NCBI GenBank assembly: GCA_016508695.1
Contig: VNKQ01000007.1
Location: 372,001-436,000 of the forward strand
Length of the DNA: 64,000 nt
Source of the DNA: Hyphodiscus hymeniophilus
Taxonomy: Eukaryota > Ascomycota > Leotiomycetes > Helotiales > Hyphodiscaceae
Direction of reading: 5' to 3'
Under the pieces are notes generated by a model. That model was not told the origin of the DNA, searched no databases, and saw nothing but the letters and a program-made list of their open reading frames with translations. Both the position numbers and the translations under genes were made by a program. Shown one piece after another: positions 22,770 to 32,932 of this stretch. Every line of letters starts with the position of its first letter. The stretch's first letter is position 1.

Positions 22770-23964
22770 ATGTTTGATACATTCGCGAGGCTCTTATCGT
22801 AAGTATACCCCGCCACTCAACTTCATGGACGAAGCTCACAAAACGGACAGGTCTGTTCCAACATTCCTCTTCCCCGTCTTCGCATCCTACAAAGCCCTCA
22901 AGACCTCCGATCCTGCTCTTTTGACACCATGGCTTATGTACTGGGTTGTACTGGCATGCGCATTACTCTTTGAATCATGGGTCGGCTTCATTCTCTACTG
23001 GTAAGCATCCGTTTGTAGGATCGCATGCGAGCTCTGTTAATGATTGCATTTCAGGATCCCGTTCTACGCTTGGTTCAGACTCTTCTTCCTCCTGTACCTC
23101 ATTCTCCCGCAAACACAAGGTGCCCGCGTTCTCTATCAACAGCATGTCGACCCCTTCCTCCATGATAATGAACTCGCCATCGACGACTTTATTTCCTCCG
23201 CACACGACCGCGCAAAAGCAGCCGGTGTTGAATATCTCAAACAAGCCTACGAGCTGATCAAACAGCATCTCCTTGGTCTTCCGCCTAAAGAACCAACACC
23301 TCCTTCGACACCCTCGAACCTCTCCTACACGCAAAGCCTAATTGCACGCTTCAACCTCCCATCTGCAAGACCTGCTTTCCCCGCAAACCCAGTTGCTGGC
23401 GCAACGGCAGACAACTTTTATTCTCTCCTCGCCTCAGCCGTTGGTGCTGCGACTTCCTCTAGCCCTTCCGCTATCCCCTCCCAAGCGAACCGCGATCTTT
23501 CGAATTCCGGAACCTTGGTACCACCCACATTTCAAGGCGAGGACCGCTTGACGTTCATTTCTGCCCAACGTGAACGTCTCTCCATCCTCCTCTCCGCTCT
23601 CGACAAGGAAGCCCGCAATCTTCAAGGTACGACCACCAAAGGTCCCGCACCACGAAACATGAGCCTGCTCTTCGATGGCAACACTAGTAACAGCGAAGAG
23701 GAAGTAGCCGAGCGACCCAAGAGCGGATTGAGTGGACTGAGCACCCGGAAGAGCGAAGTTGATTTCGAAAAGATCGATGCGGAGAGTGGCAGTGAGGAGG
23801 TCGAGAATGGAAGGAGACAGACTGTGAAAAGAGGTCAGAGTGCGAGTGGAAGTTGGTTGCCGTGGAGCTGGGGCGCCAAGGCTGAGAACTCCGATGCCAT
23901 TGTTGATACAATCATGGCGGGAGTCGAAGAAGACAAGGCAAAGAGCTCTGCTGTTGATGCATGA
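22770..23964 (+). CDS. TB2/DP1/HVA22 (REEP/Yop1-like) ER-shaping protein
   Basis: Three exons, 22770..22798, 22851..23000 and 23055..23964, encode 362 residues. The N-terminal 110 residues are the TB2/DP1/HVA22 domain: FLFPVFASYKALKTSDPALLTPWLMYWVVLACAL with two hydrophobic hairpins, then FESWVGFILYW-IPFYAWFRLFFLLYLILPQTQGARVLYQ across the second junction. Such proteins wedge into the outer ER leaflet and generate tubules. The remaining 250 residues are a Ser/Pro/Ala-rich tail far longer than in yeast Yop1 (180 residues in total), with a Glu/Ser-rich end and GSWLPWSWGAK. This fits the second, long-tailed fungal paralogue class rather than Yop1 itself. The first exon is only 29 coding bases, chosen because it supplies the ATG and the correct phase. 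Confidence 0.9.
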
Positions 23965-24357
23965 CTTTATGACCAGTAGAATAGGATGGTTTGGATTTCG
24001 GAGTTTTGTTGGGTTGGTGAACAGGTAGAATGGTGTCTCACGGCTTGAGTTGGCTGGCTCGGAGAATGCTGTCTTTACGGCGCTGGACATGGGTTCGGCA
24101 ACACTACGTTCATTTATGAGTGAAACATGACTATCTATGCAAGTCAAACCTCTATTTTCCTACTACAACACGAGTGACGGAGTCTGGTTCTGGGCTCGTA
24201 CAAACGGCGCCTACTCCATCCTACTCTTCTACTCCGCATTTCCTGGTGAGCTGTTCCAAGACTTGAATCTTTCCAGCGGCAAAAAAAAAACATTTGTCTG
24301 TGGTTCTGTGGTCTCCTCCTTAATGAAGGGAGGATACTTACAATCGAATTCGATCAT

Positions 24358-24393
24358 GTCGTTGGCGTCGTTGGTGTCGTTGGTGTCGTTTTT
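24358..24393 (+). repeat. 9-bp tandem repeat (GTCGTTGGY)
   Basis: Four adjoining units: GTCGTTGGC, GTCGTTGGT twice, and a decayed GTCGTTTTT. A short simple repeat between genes with no evident role. Confidence 0.9.
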
Positions 24394-24600
24394 GCTGAGC
24401 TGCTGATGCTCTTCTGTTAAGCCCAGTTCGTTATTATAACGTCGGTAGCTTTGCTGGCCCGCAGTCCAAACGCTTTGAAGGACTTTGGGGGTTGCTCTAT
24501 CCCGGAGGATGTTTGAGCAGTACTGCTATCGTATCACTATTGATAGAGGACGCTCTCCCTAAGAAGAGAAAGCGGAGCCTGAAGCAGGTCGCTGGGTTTC

Positions 24601-25252
24601 CGAGTTTTCGTCGCTGTGACGAGAAATCTCGAATTTTCTGTTGGATACTGCAGTATCTGAATGCTTGATTTGCATATTGTTTTTCTGTTCCTGATTGATT
24701 GTTAGTGTACATCTGCTAAGAAAGTTAAAGTAAGTCGAGAGTAAGACCATGGAACCACAGATTTGCTTTTGGATAAACTCTTTCTTGTAGCATTATATAA
24801 TAACCTTTTGAGCACGCAATAGTCACATATCATTTCCAAAAAGCTGCCCAAAAAAAGTGTGGTTCTATGGTCGAGTTCTTTTATAGATAGGAGATTTTGG
24901 CTTACGTTCGAACGTTTCGTCGCTATGACGAAGAATTGGTCCATATCACAACAATGAATAGTACTTGTCGTATGGTAAAGTAATTGGCCTAATGCTTATT
25001 ACTATACCTTCGGCGTTCCGAAGGTTTATAGAACACAGTGTGTCGTTGTGTCACTATATAGTCATGTCCTTCTAGCGAACCTAAGAACTTGTCGCTGTGA
25101 CAAGCCTGATTTTGTACTGCAAGAGTACACTATGTCGCTATGACACAGTCTTATCCAGTGCGTATAGCACAGTGTGCCGTTATGGCAATAGCCTGATTTG
25201 CCGCTGTGACGGGTATAATCTGATGTGAATCCCAATCTCGAGAATGGGATTC
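24601..25252. repeat. Cluster of short hairpins sharing the core GTC-GCTRT-GAC
   Basis: At least ten inverted repeats lie in about 650 bp. Hairpins with the five-base loop GCTGT or GCTAT occur at 24608-24622 (stem TCGTC, with outer CGAG/CTCG pairing to 24601-24631), 24916-24932 (TTCGTC), 25088-25104 (CTTGTC) and 25133-25145 (TGTC). A variant with loop GTTAT is at 25175-25187 (stem TGCC). Degenerate forms lie near 25037-25054 and 25199-25210. Other perfect palindromes are 24644-24657, 24904-24915, 25006-25025 (8-bp stem, loop CGTT), 25113-25129 (6-bp stem) and 25227-25252 (8-bp stem). Stems differ in sequence but remain complementary. This could be a structured RNA, a miniature mobile repeat family or a protein-binding array. 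Confidence 0.8.
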
Positions 25253-25798
25253 CTAATTTTTTGTTAGTAAAGCGGGATAAAGTGATATCGAGATAGGCTG
25301 AGAATTCAACCACAGAGTCATTTATTACCTCATCCCACTCAAATGAATTTACATAGGGTTTCGAGAAGATGGATGCCGTTGCCATGGGCCAACAACTCGT
25401 CGGCTATTTCAGGAGAAGTGGAGCTGGTTCACAGTAATCCGAGTTTGAGAATGCCGCACGATCAAGCCTAATAGGCATGAATGAAGCACAAAAAACTCCT
25501 GTTTTTAATATATTTGATGATATTCCCAGCTTCCAAATGTTTTTGATTACAGAGCATGCCCGTCCTGTCCCATCGATCACGTGAACGTTGATTTTTGAGA
25601 GAACCCGTGACAAATAGTCACTTGCAAAGATATCCTACAAGGCCCCCATCTTCTCTCTCCCCGGACCAATTGTGTACAAGGGTCAGAACATGAGCCACGA
25701 ATCCACGAATCATGCTTGTTTCGTGCTGCATGACCCCGCGAGTTCAAACCCGGCTCTGAAGTCATCACGATTCCGTCGCAAGATGGATTTTGTTGGTC

Positions 25799-28491
25799 GC
25801 AATGTACTTTCGGAGGAGCGTCTATTTAGCGAGCTTGCTCCTGGCGGGGGCTTATATATATACTGCTTTTTTCTCGGATGCAGAGGCACGCAACTGGCAT
25901 GATGGCCGAACATTCGGAGAAAGGATGAAGAGAAACTTGTGGCAAATTCCAATATTCGCACCATTTGAGCTACGGCTTGCTCCTCCGACAGCAGTTGTTG
26001 ATCATACGCTCTACTCTCCAGTGCTACCTCCATCCTACCCTCTTGCGGTCAGAAGCCCGTACTTATCAGGTATCAGATCATAATTCCAGGCAGCTGCGGC
26101 CAAAATTGACAAAAGCACAGCATGGATACCAGGAAACCAAGTTTCGAACTTGCCGTCTGTAAGACCAGAATTCTGGACAGGGTCAACACTTAATTGGGGC
26201 GTACTTGCACGAGTAGACAGCACCGTTTACAAGGTTTTCGGTGTCCCCTCATATGTCCCTGGATCAAAGTCAGCCTCTCTCAGAAGAGCCCAGTATACAT
26301 CCACTCACTCGATCTTCACCCTGGAAGCGGGGAAAGCGACTGTCGAACTGGATTTCTTCTCCCCAGTGTCACCGAAGAATTATCTGCGGCAGAGCTTGCC
26401 ATTCAGCTACCTGACAGTTTCGGTCAGCGGAACAGCGGAGTCGAGTGTTCAGGTTTATTCAGACATAGATGAGAATTGGACTGGCCAGAGTGGAAACACT
26501 ATTTCGGAATTCAGCACTGCAAATGGGGTGTCGTTGTTTGAACTTTCCGTGGACGGCGCAACCACGTATGAGGAGGTGAATGATATGGCGCTGTGGGGCG
26601 ACGTGGTTTTTGCATCAAGGCCATCAAACTCGTCCTCCGTCACGCAACAGTCCGGCCTGCCTTCTTCTGTTCGAGCACAGTTTGCCAGTAATGGTACCCT
26701 GGATGGAGTTACGTCAAGATTCTCGGCGGGTGATGTTGTAGGCATCGCTCACGATTTGGGTCAAGCAGGTGGTTCGGTGACATTTGCAATTGGCTATGTG
26801 CGAGAAGCAGCGGTCAATTATCTTGCTAATTCTCGTACTGGGTACTATCGGGCTTCTTACCCTGAGACACCGTCCGCAGTGTCATATTTCTTCGATGACT
26901 ACCCTGCCGCGCAAGCAGAGTCGCTCATCATGGACGCAGAGTTAGAGCAGAAAGCAGTCGCTGCTGCAGGAACTAACTATTCAGACATTTTGACTCTAAC
27001 AACAAGACAAGTGTTTGGTGGCAGCGATTTGACAATTCCCGGTGATAGTCTAGATACTGGTGATGTGATGGTGTTTTTGAAGGAAATAAGTAGCGACGGG
27101 AATGTAAATACTTGTGAGTGATTCCGGGTCTCAAACAACGATGGGATTGACACATGCGTATAGTGGACGTGATATTTCCCGCATTTCCCATCTGGTATGT
27201 TATGGCTCCAGAGTATATTCGACTACTTCTTGAGCCCATCGTCCAGTATCTGGCCACGGGCTTGTGGACCAAGCCGTTCGCCATCCACGATATCGGAACG
27301 CACTATCCCTATGCTACTGGCCATGACGACCAAAAAGAGGAAGATATGCCCGTCGAAGAAAGCGGGAATTTGATTTTACTGGTATATGCGTAGGTGATAA
27401 CTTGCTCTCATGAGCTGCACCGCCTGTTTCCAACTACTCCTACTGTACTCTCCCATTATGCACCTCCCTATCTCCCATACAGCCTCAATTCTCCGCCTAC
27501 TCTTGTAACTTAGGAAATGACTGATTTTCCAATATTCAGGTACGTCGCAGCCACGGGAAACAAGGCCTGGGCAGTGCAACATCATACCCTTTTGCAAAAA
27601 TATGCGGAATACCTTATTGTCGACGGACTCGACGAATCTGTTCAACGTGAGTGCTCTTCAAGCTGTTTTCTTTTTTCTTTTCTCCGACTCCTTCGAGGGC
27701 AACAGATAAGTATCTACTGTCCAGATCTCCTTGTATCACAATGGCGCAAAGAATTTGGACGATTCAGCAAAGGCTCTGTATAACAACTCTCTCATTTTTG
27801 GCTTCCAAATCTATCGAGTAATATTAATGCTAAGCCCAAGCTTTTTGTAGTGGCAACGAACGACTGTTGCGGGCCTCTAGCGAACCAAACAAATCTCGCC
27901 ATCAAAGCTGCGGTTGCTTTAAACGCTTATGGCAAGCTTTTTGATGACACCTCCTATTCGCTCAAAGGCCTTGAATTCGCGGATGAGCTTTATGAAAAGG
28001 GCATTGCATTGGATGAAGCAAGAACACACTTCAAGCTCCAGTACGGCAACGACGTTAAATACAACAAGGATATTGACTACGCAGTGGTTTTCAACATCTA
28101 TCCCGATATACTCTTCACATTACAGACCTTCCCAGAATCGGCCCACGATATGCTTGCTTCGTTCTACCCGACGATCCATGGACCTGCGGGCATAGCTCTC
28201 GATAGCAGAGTGGACTGGAGCTCTACTTTCTGGACGAGTTGGGCGGGCGCTGCATCGCCTGGCAAGAACGATACGACAAGGAATTTGTTCGTTGACGATG
28301 TTTGGGGTTATATGACGAATGGCATAAATACACCACCATTTAGTGACCGTTGGTTTGCAATCCCAGGAAGTGGCGGCTTGGTTGGAGGAAGTGGAGACCC
28401 GGTGGGAGGGTTTGATGCTTGGCGGAATCGACCTGTTGTTGGTGGACATTTTGCTGTTCTGGCTCTGAAGGGGCCGGACCAGTTCAAGTAA
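25799..28491 (+). CDS. gtaA: Secreted or membrane-anchored glutaminase, GtaA type
   Basis: Five exons, 25799..26069, 26121..27113, 27164..27389, 27540..27646 and 27851..28491, encode 745 residues. The diagnostic segments of fungal GtaA (DUF5127/DUF4965/DUF1793) lie in order: YPLAVRSPYLS-AWIPG, NLPSVRPEFWTG, DVIFPAFPIW, AIHDIGTHYPYATGH, NLILLVYA-YVAATGNK, VQ-LATNDCCGPLANQTNLAIKA, and the C-terminal FYPTIHGPAGIALDSRVDW, SDRW and ARPVVGGHF-like end (here RNRPVVGGHFAVLAL). The enzyme hydrolyses glutamine to glutamate and ammonia outside the cell. The N-terminus is odd: MYFRRSVYLASLLLAGAYIY is a basic-then-hydrophobic signal or anchor, followed by about 45 extra residues before the conserved part. 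A mis-set start or missed intron is possible. Introns 3 and 4 (150 and 204 bp) are long. An amino-acid permease lies downstream. Confidence 0.9.
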
Positions 28492-30205
28492 ATAAGAAAT
28501 TTGTGTGTAGATTTTTTGCCCGCAAGCTGAACATCTGAAGTCAAACTCTGATTTAGCTTGACATGATTTGTTCTCGTTCCAAGGCGCCCGAAAAATCCTG
28601 GGTGCGTTCCAGTGGTACTCAACACTTATATAGAGTATTAATTCTTGGAGTTCGAGTGAGCAATCGATCTTCGCACGATGCAACAAATCTCATGGAGGAA
28701 CTCCAACTTTCTTTGATTGTACTTGAGCAATCCTTCAAGCTGGTCATTATCACATGGTGACTTTGAGGGTAGTTCCGAGCTATCAGCGCATTGACATACG
28801 CTGTACCTTGGTTATGAACATAGGTGCTGCACTAAATTCACAGCCAAAGGCCAGGGTCGTCCCTTGTGTGCAGAGGTGGGGGCTCCTGGGGCCGACGAAA
28901 TTCTGGGCGTAGAAGGGCTCCAGTAGATGATCGAGATGGAGCTTGAAGGTGGGGGAAAGGAGTACAAGAATGGCGGGTTGAAGGCGTTTGCTGAAGAGTG
29001 GGAGTTGAGAGAGATGGTATTATCTTCGAATATACTTTGGTGATAAGCGGTGGTGTTGAGGAAAGATCCTCTGGATGATTTGAATAATAGGAGAGTTCTT
29101 CAGGATTCTAAACGTCCATATACGGTAATGCAGTGGGATGTTGAAATAACTCCCATCCTCCCCGATTCAGTGGGTTAAAGGCTTTACATTGTTGAGAAGC
29201 CTTTAGCGATGAAGCTCGTGAACAAACAATGTACCTCTGATAGCCTGAGGTAGTAAGGTAAGGTAAGGTATATCACAGAATCTCCCCTGTGGGGCACAAC
29301 GTGACAAATGGAACGGCCAATAAAAAGACGTCTGCAAGCACGCTTCTCCACCTTCAAGGGGCGAGCTCTCTCGAATCATCAAGATTATATCCTCGATTTG
29401 CCATCGTGCTTGAACTGGCAAGATAAGCCACTCGTGCCTCCACTTAAGTGTGATAGATAACTACTTACATAACAATCTCTAGAGGGAGTGCAATCACCTT
29501 AGCGCATCCTACCTTGCAGACCCCTGAAAACCAAGATTGGATGTTCAAGCTTACATACTTCCTTATCAGTATCCCAACACGGAGGACTCGTCGCAACCTC
29601 AGCTCTATTCGCTTCTCGCTGAAGCTTTCCTTCTGGGCACTCGATAAGGATGATTCGCAAGTAGGTGATTTGAGTTGTCTGACTCTGGCCAGATCGAGTC
29701 TCGATTCCAAAGATACACAAATCACATACCAACGCAGGGCTAGTACGTCCGCATCTCAATGTGGCGATACAATAGCATTCAACTACGGGAAGTATGCTCG
29801 GCTTCTGTTTCCAGTTCTGCCTGTCCAGTCGTACCGACTCTTGCTACTTCTAGAGCATGCAGCCAAGCGGTTTGTATCGTTCTACTTCGTACGATTGTCA
29901 GCCACCCAGAAGGACCAAGCAGTCACACCTTTCGCTCACGCTACTAGTCGTGTTACCTGTCTATGGCCAATGCCTTTTCGGGGAGTGTTTTGAGACCTTG
30001 AATTAATCTCTTGGCACTGGATCTCCATCCTTGATCGAGTCACCATGTCCGTGCATGTTGGCAAGATCCACCCCCATTTCACGGGTTGCCCGAGCTCGTT
30101 ATCATCTGGGGTTTACTTGCCGAAGTATATAGTCCCTAAAGTCCCAGGGACGGTCCAGACTGTCATGTCAGCGCATTTTGGAGGCCAACTCGTTCCTGAT
30201 TCACC
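28492..30205. other. Intergenic between glutaminase and amino-acid permease
   Basis: About 1.7 kb on the same-strand gap. It presumably contains the glutaminase terminator and the permease promoter. A tiny AGGTA direct repeat is seen near 29258-29269. Open frames around 29465-29993 on both strands show no family features. Nothing else is supported. Confidence 0.45.
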
Positions 30206-32015
30206 ATGAAGCACGATGATCAGGTCAATGTGTCCGAGGAGAAGTCTCCGGGTGCTCCCACCTACGATAAGGACGGATCTTCAGATGCTGAAATTGGACA
30301 TGGCGATATCGTCGCCGAAGAAACCACGAAGCGTGGTCTTAAAGCTCGTCATGCGCAAATGATAGCCCTTGGGGGAACAATAGGTCAGCTTGGTCATTGT
30401 AGTATTATGAAGACATCTAACATATGAATAGGAACCGGTTTATTCGTCGGCAGTGGTGGCACCCTTGCTAGAGGTGGCCCACTGTTTATTCTTTTGGCCT
30501 ATGGACTGCTCAGTGTATTGGTCTTCTTCATCGTCACTGCTATCACCGAGGTTGCTGCATATCTTCCCGTCAGCGGCGGAACAATGAGTTACTATGGGCA
30601 CCGAAATGTCTCAAACAGCCTTGGATTTGCAATGGGATGGCTATACTTTTACTCGCTTGGGATCTTAGTTCCTTACGAAATCACAGCTGCTGGTCTTGTT
30701 ATTGACTATTGGCCTTCCGATATCAATATTGCAGTATGGATGTAAGCTTTCGGCTCCCATGCAATGAGGAGCAGAGTGCTAACTCTGCTGGCAGAACCGT
30801 TTTCATTGTTGTCATTGTAGGGCTCAATCTCCTGCCAGTCCAGTTCTACGGAGAAACGGAGTTTTGGTTCGCTTCGCTGAAAGTCTTCATGATGATTGGG
30901 CTTCTAATCCTCTCATTTGTACTCTTTTGGGGCGGTGGACGTAAGTTTTACGTTTTTCAAAGTATTAGATTCGTCCTAACATACATCTAGCAAAACAACA
31001 CGGCATATTAGGCTTTCATTACTGGAAACATCCTGGTGCGACCACTACTTGGCTTGGATACAGCGGATCGACTGGCCGTTTCCTCGCTCTCCTCGAAGTT
31101 GTCATATTATCCGCCTTCCCTTTCACATTTGCTCCTGAGCTTTTGGTTGTGACTGGCGGTGAAATGAAGTCTCCTCGACGCAATTTGCCTAAGGCCGCGA
31201 AACGATACTTCTACCGCCTCGTCTTCTTCTACATTGGCTCCGTCCTTGCTATCGGCATCATCTGCCCCTTCAATGATGCCCGTCTAACCGACGGTGGTGT
31301 TGGCGCAAAATCCTCTGCTTTCGTAGTGGGTATTGCAGATGCGGGCATTCATGGATTGGGTTCAGTCATCAATGCCATCATCATCACCTCTGCCTGGTCT
31401 TCGGGAAACTCGTTTCTGTATATGTCCTCTAGGTCGCTCTACTCCCTGGCCGTTGCCGGAAATGCGCCAAAGATATTCACAAAGTGCACCAAGCATGGAG
31501 TTCCATACATGGCAGTCATCGCCTCGGCGCTTTTCTCCCCACTCGCGTACCTCAACTGTGCTTCGAGTGGCTCTGTAGTCTTTGGATGGTTTGTAAACCT
31601 TACAAACACCTCTGGATTTATCTCGTGGGTGTGTTGTTGCATCGTCTACATCCGCTTTCGGAAAGCGACTCTCGTTCAAGGGCTTGGGAAGGAGAATATA
31701 CCCTACCAGTCCTTCTTACAGCCTTATGGTGCATGGATCGCCATGGTCGCTTTCATCATCTTGACTCTGATCAATGGATTCGATGTCTTCTTCCCAGGCC
31801 GATTCAATGCCAGCTCGTTCCTGACGGCTTACGTCGGAATCCCGATTTTCCTTTGCATTTACTTTGGCCACAAGATTTTCCACTGGCGTGAGCCGTGGGC
31901 CCACCCTTCTGAGGATGTTGACCTGCATACCGGTGTTGATATTGTGATGGCAAATGAAACGCCCGAAATGCAGTCAAATACATGGAAAAAGAAGCTTCAG
32001 GGGTGGTTCACGTGA
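30206..32015 (+). CDS. Amino-acid permease of the fungal YAT/APC family
   Basis: Four exons, 30206..30383, 30432..30741, 30795..30940 and 30991..32015, encode 552 residues. After a 45-residue acidic cytosolic N-terminus comes RGLKARHAQMIALGGTI-GTGLFVGSGGTL, the helix-1 substrate-binding motif of APC-type permeases, formed across the first junction. Further signatures are ITEVAAYLPVSGG, PFTFAPELLVVTGGEMKSPRRNLPKAAKR and the C-terminal PYQSFLQPYGAWIAM. About twelve helices can be traced, and the tail ends WKKKLQGWFT. Members import amino acids with protons across the plasma membrane and are usually controlled by nitrogen supply and ubiquitination. The substrate is not predictable here. Introns are 48-53 bp with good branch points. 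Its closeness to a secreted glutaminase suggests a shared nutritional theme, which is inference. Confidence 0.93.
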
Positions 32016-32932
32016 TTGGGCCAATACCGTGGTCCAGGTTCTTTAAAGTATATTGTGAGATCAGAATCGAACATAGAGTCAGATAGGGCCTGAAATCATA
32101 CTTTTATTAAACACAAAGATCTCGTTCTTAGAACCATGGGTGTCAAGGCTGCTCATACTGCGAAATCGATTTCGATTCACTTTTCCCTTTCCTTCAAAAG
32201 TTCTCAACTACGCAGCGCCTATTCACTACAAGACACATAAGTGTCAAATAATCATCTTAAGCAAAATAACTTATCAAACACTTTCTGAAGTCAAGCTCTT
32301 AACACCATTTTATTTCGCACAAGCTCTTAACTAACATCCAATTAGGGTTATTCCTTTCCGACCAACCCGGTTCGAGATAACTCATTTAAATCCGGCAGCC
32401 AGATCAGCGCTACAGCAGCACTGTTTCTGGCGATGTAGGCGCCGAGCCCAAGTTCTACACAAAACCCTTCGACGGATTCATTACAGTAATGAGAAATTGA
32501 AAACAAATTGACAGAGTTCTATCACAGTAATAGTACCCAGTCATCCCAATAGCCCATGGCTTCCGACTCGTCATAGCGACATCGTTCAGATAGCTTAATT
32601 GTATGTATTTCTCCCTCTTTATAATGGGCTTGGCTTCAGAACAGATTTTTTGTAATTTTTTGTACATTTAATTCTCTTAACAAGTATCTCCATCGCTAAA
32701 AACCACGGGCTTTCAAGGACACGTCGTTAAGAGCCTCTAATAAACAAAGCTAATATATGACTTTTAAATTGATAAATAGCTACCGAATCTTATTATAGGA
32801 AATGGATTTATTTGGATGTTACAATGAACTAGTACAGCCAGGATCAGTCTGCATTTTTCAGTTTCAACACTTTAAATATATATATTTCATTAAAGCTCAT
32901 CTCATCATTGTAATGAAAGTCTGCCTTCATTC
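32016..32932. other. Convergent AT-rich intergenic region
   Basis: About 920 bp between converging permease and peroxygenase genes, markedly AT-rich from 32590 to 32930. It includes a lone copy of the hairpin core at 32570-32580. No gene is supported. Confidence 0.5.
32570..32580 (-). repeat. Isolated copy of the GTCGCTATGAC hairpin core
   Basis: Read on the minus strand this is GTC-GCTAT-GAC, identical to the core of two members of the 24.6-25.2 kb cluster. The outer flanks do not extend the stem beyond three pairs. It is the only other exact copy I noticed in the window. Confidence 0.7.

Larger units (their letters stand above)
23965..25798. other. Gene-free region with dense short inverted repeats
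   Basis: About 1.8 kb without a supportable coding gene. It contains the 3' end of the REEP-like gene, a 9-bp tandem repeat near 24358, the inverted-repeat cluster at 24601-25252, and the promoter of the glutaminase gene near the right edge. It is AT-richer than the flanking coding DNA. Confidence 0.6.

Noticed and set aside
23434..24147. 237-codon minus-strand open frame over the REEP-like tail
   Set aside because: Antisense to a well-supported exon with a recognised family N-terminus; no features of its own.
24137..24406. 89-codon frame just after the REEP-like gene
   Set aside because: It runs through a poly-A tract and the 9-bp repeat, which create its hydrophobic tail; no evidence of a real protein.
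25735..25760. tRNA T-arm-like sequence (AGTTCAAACC) before the glutaminase
   Set aside because: The expected five-base T stem does not pair properly, and I could not find a matching D arm, anticodon arm or acceptor stem on either strand.
29465..29993. Overlapping open frames on both strands between glutaminase and permease
   Set aside because: No family resemblance, no plausible start or splice context, and mutually exclusive; treated as intergenic.
32340..32350. TTAGGG-like hexamer
   Set aside because: A single copy, not a telomeric array; expected by chance.
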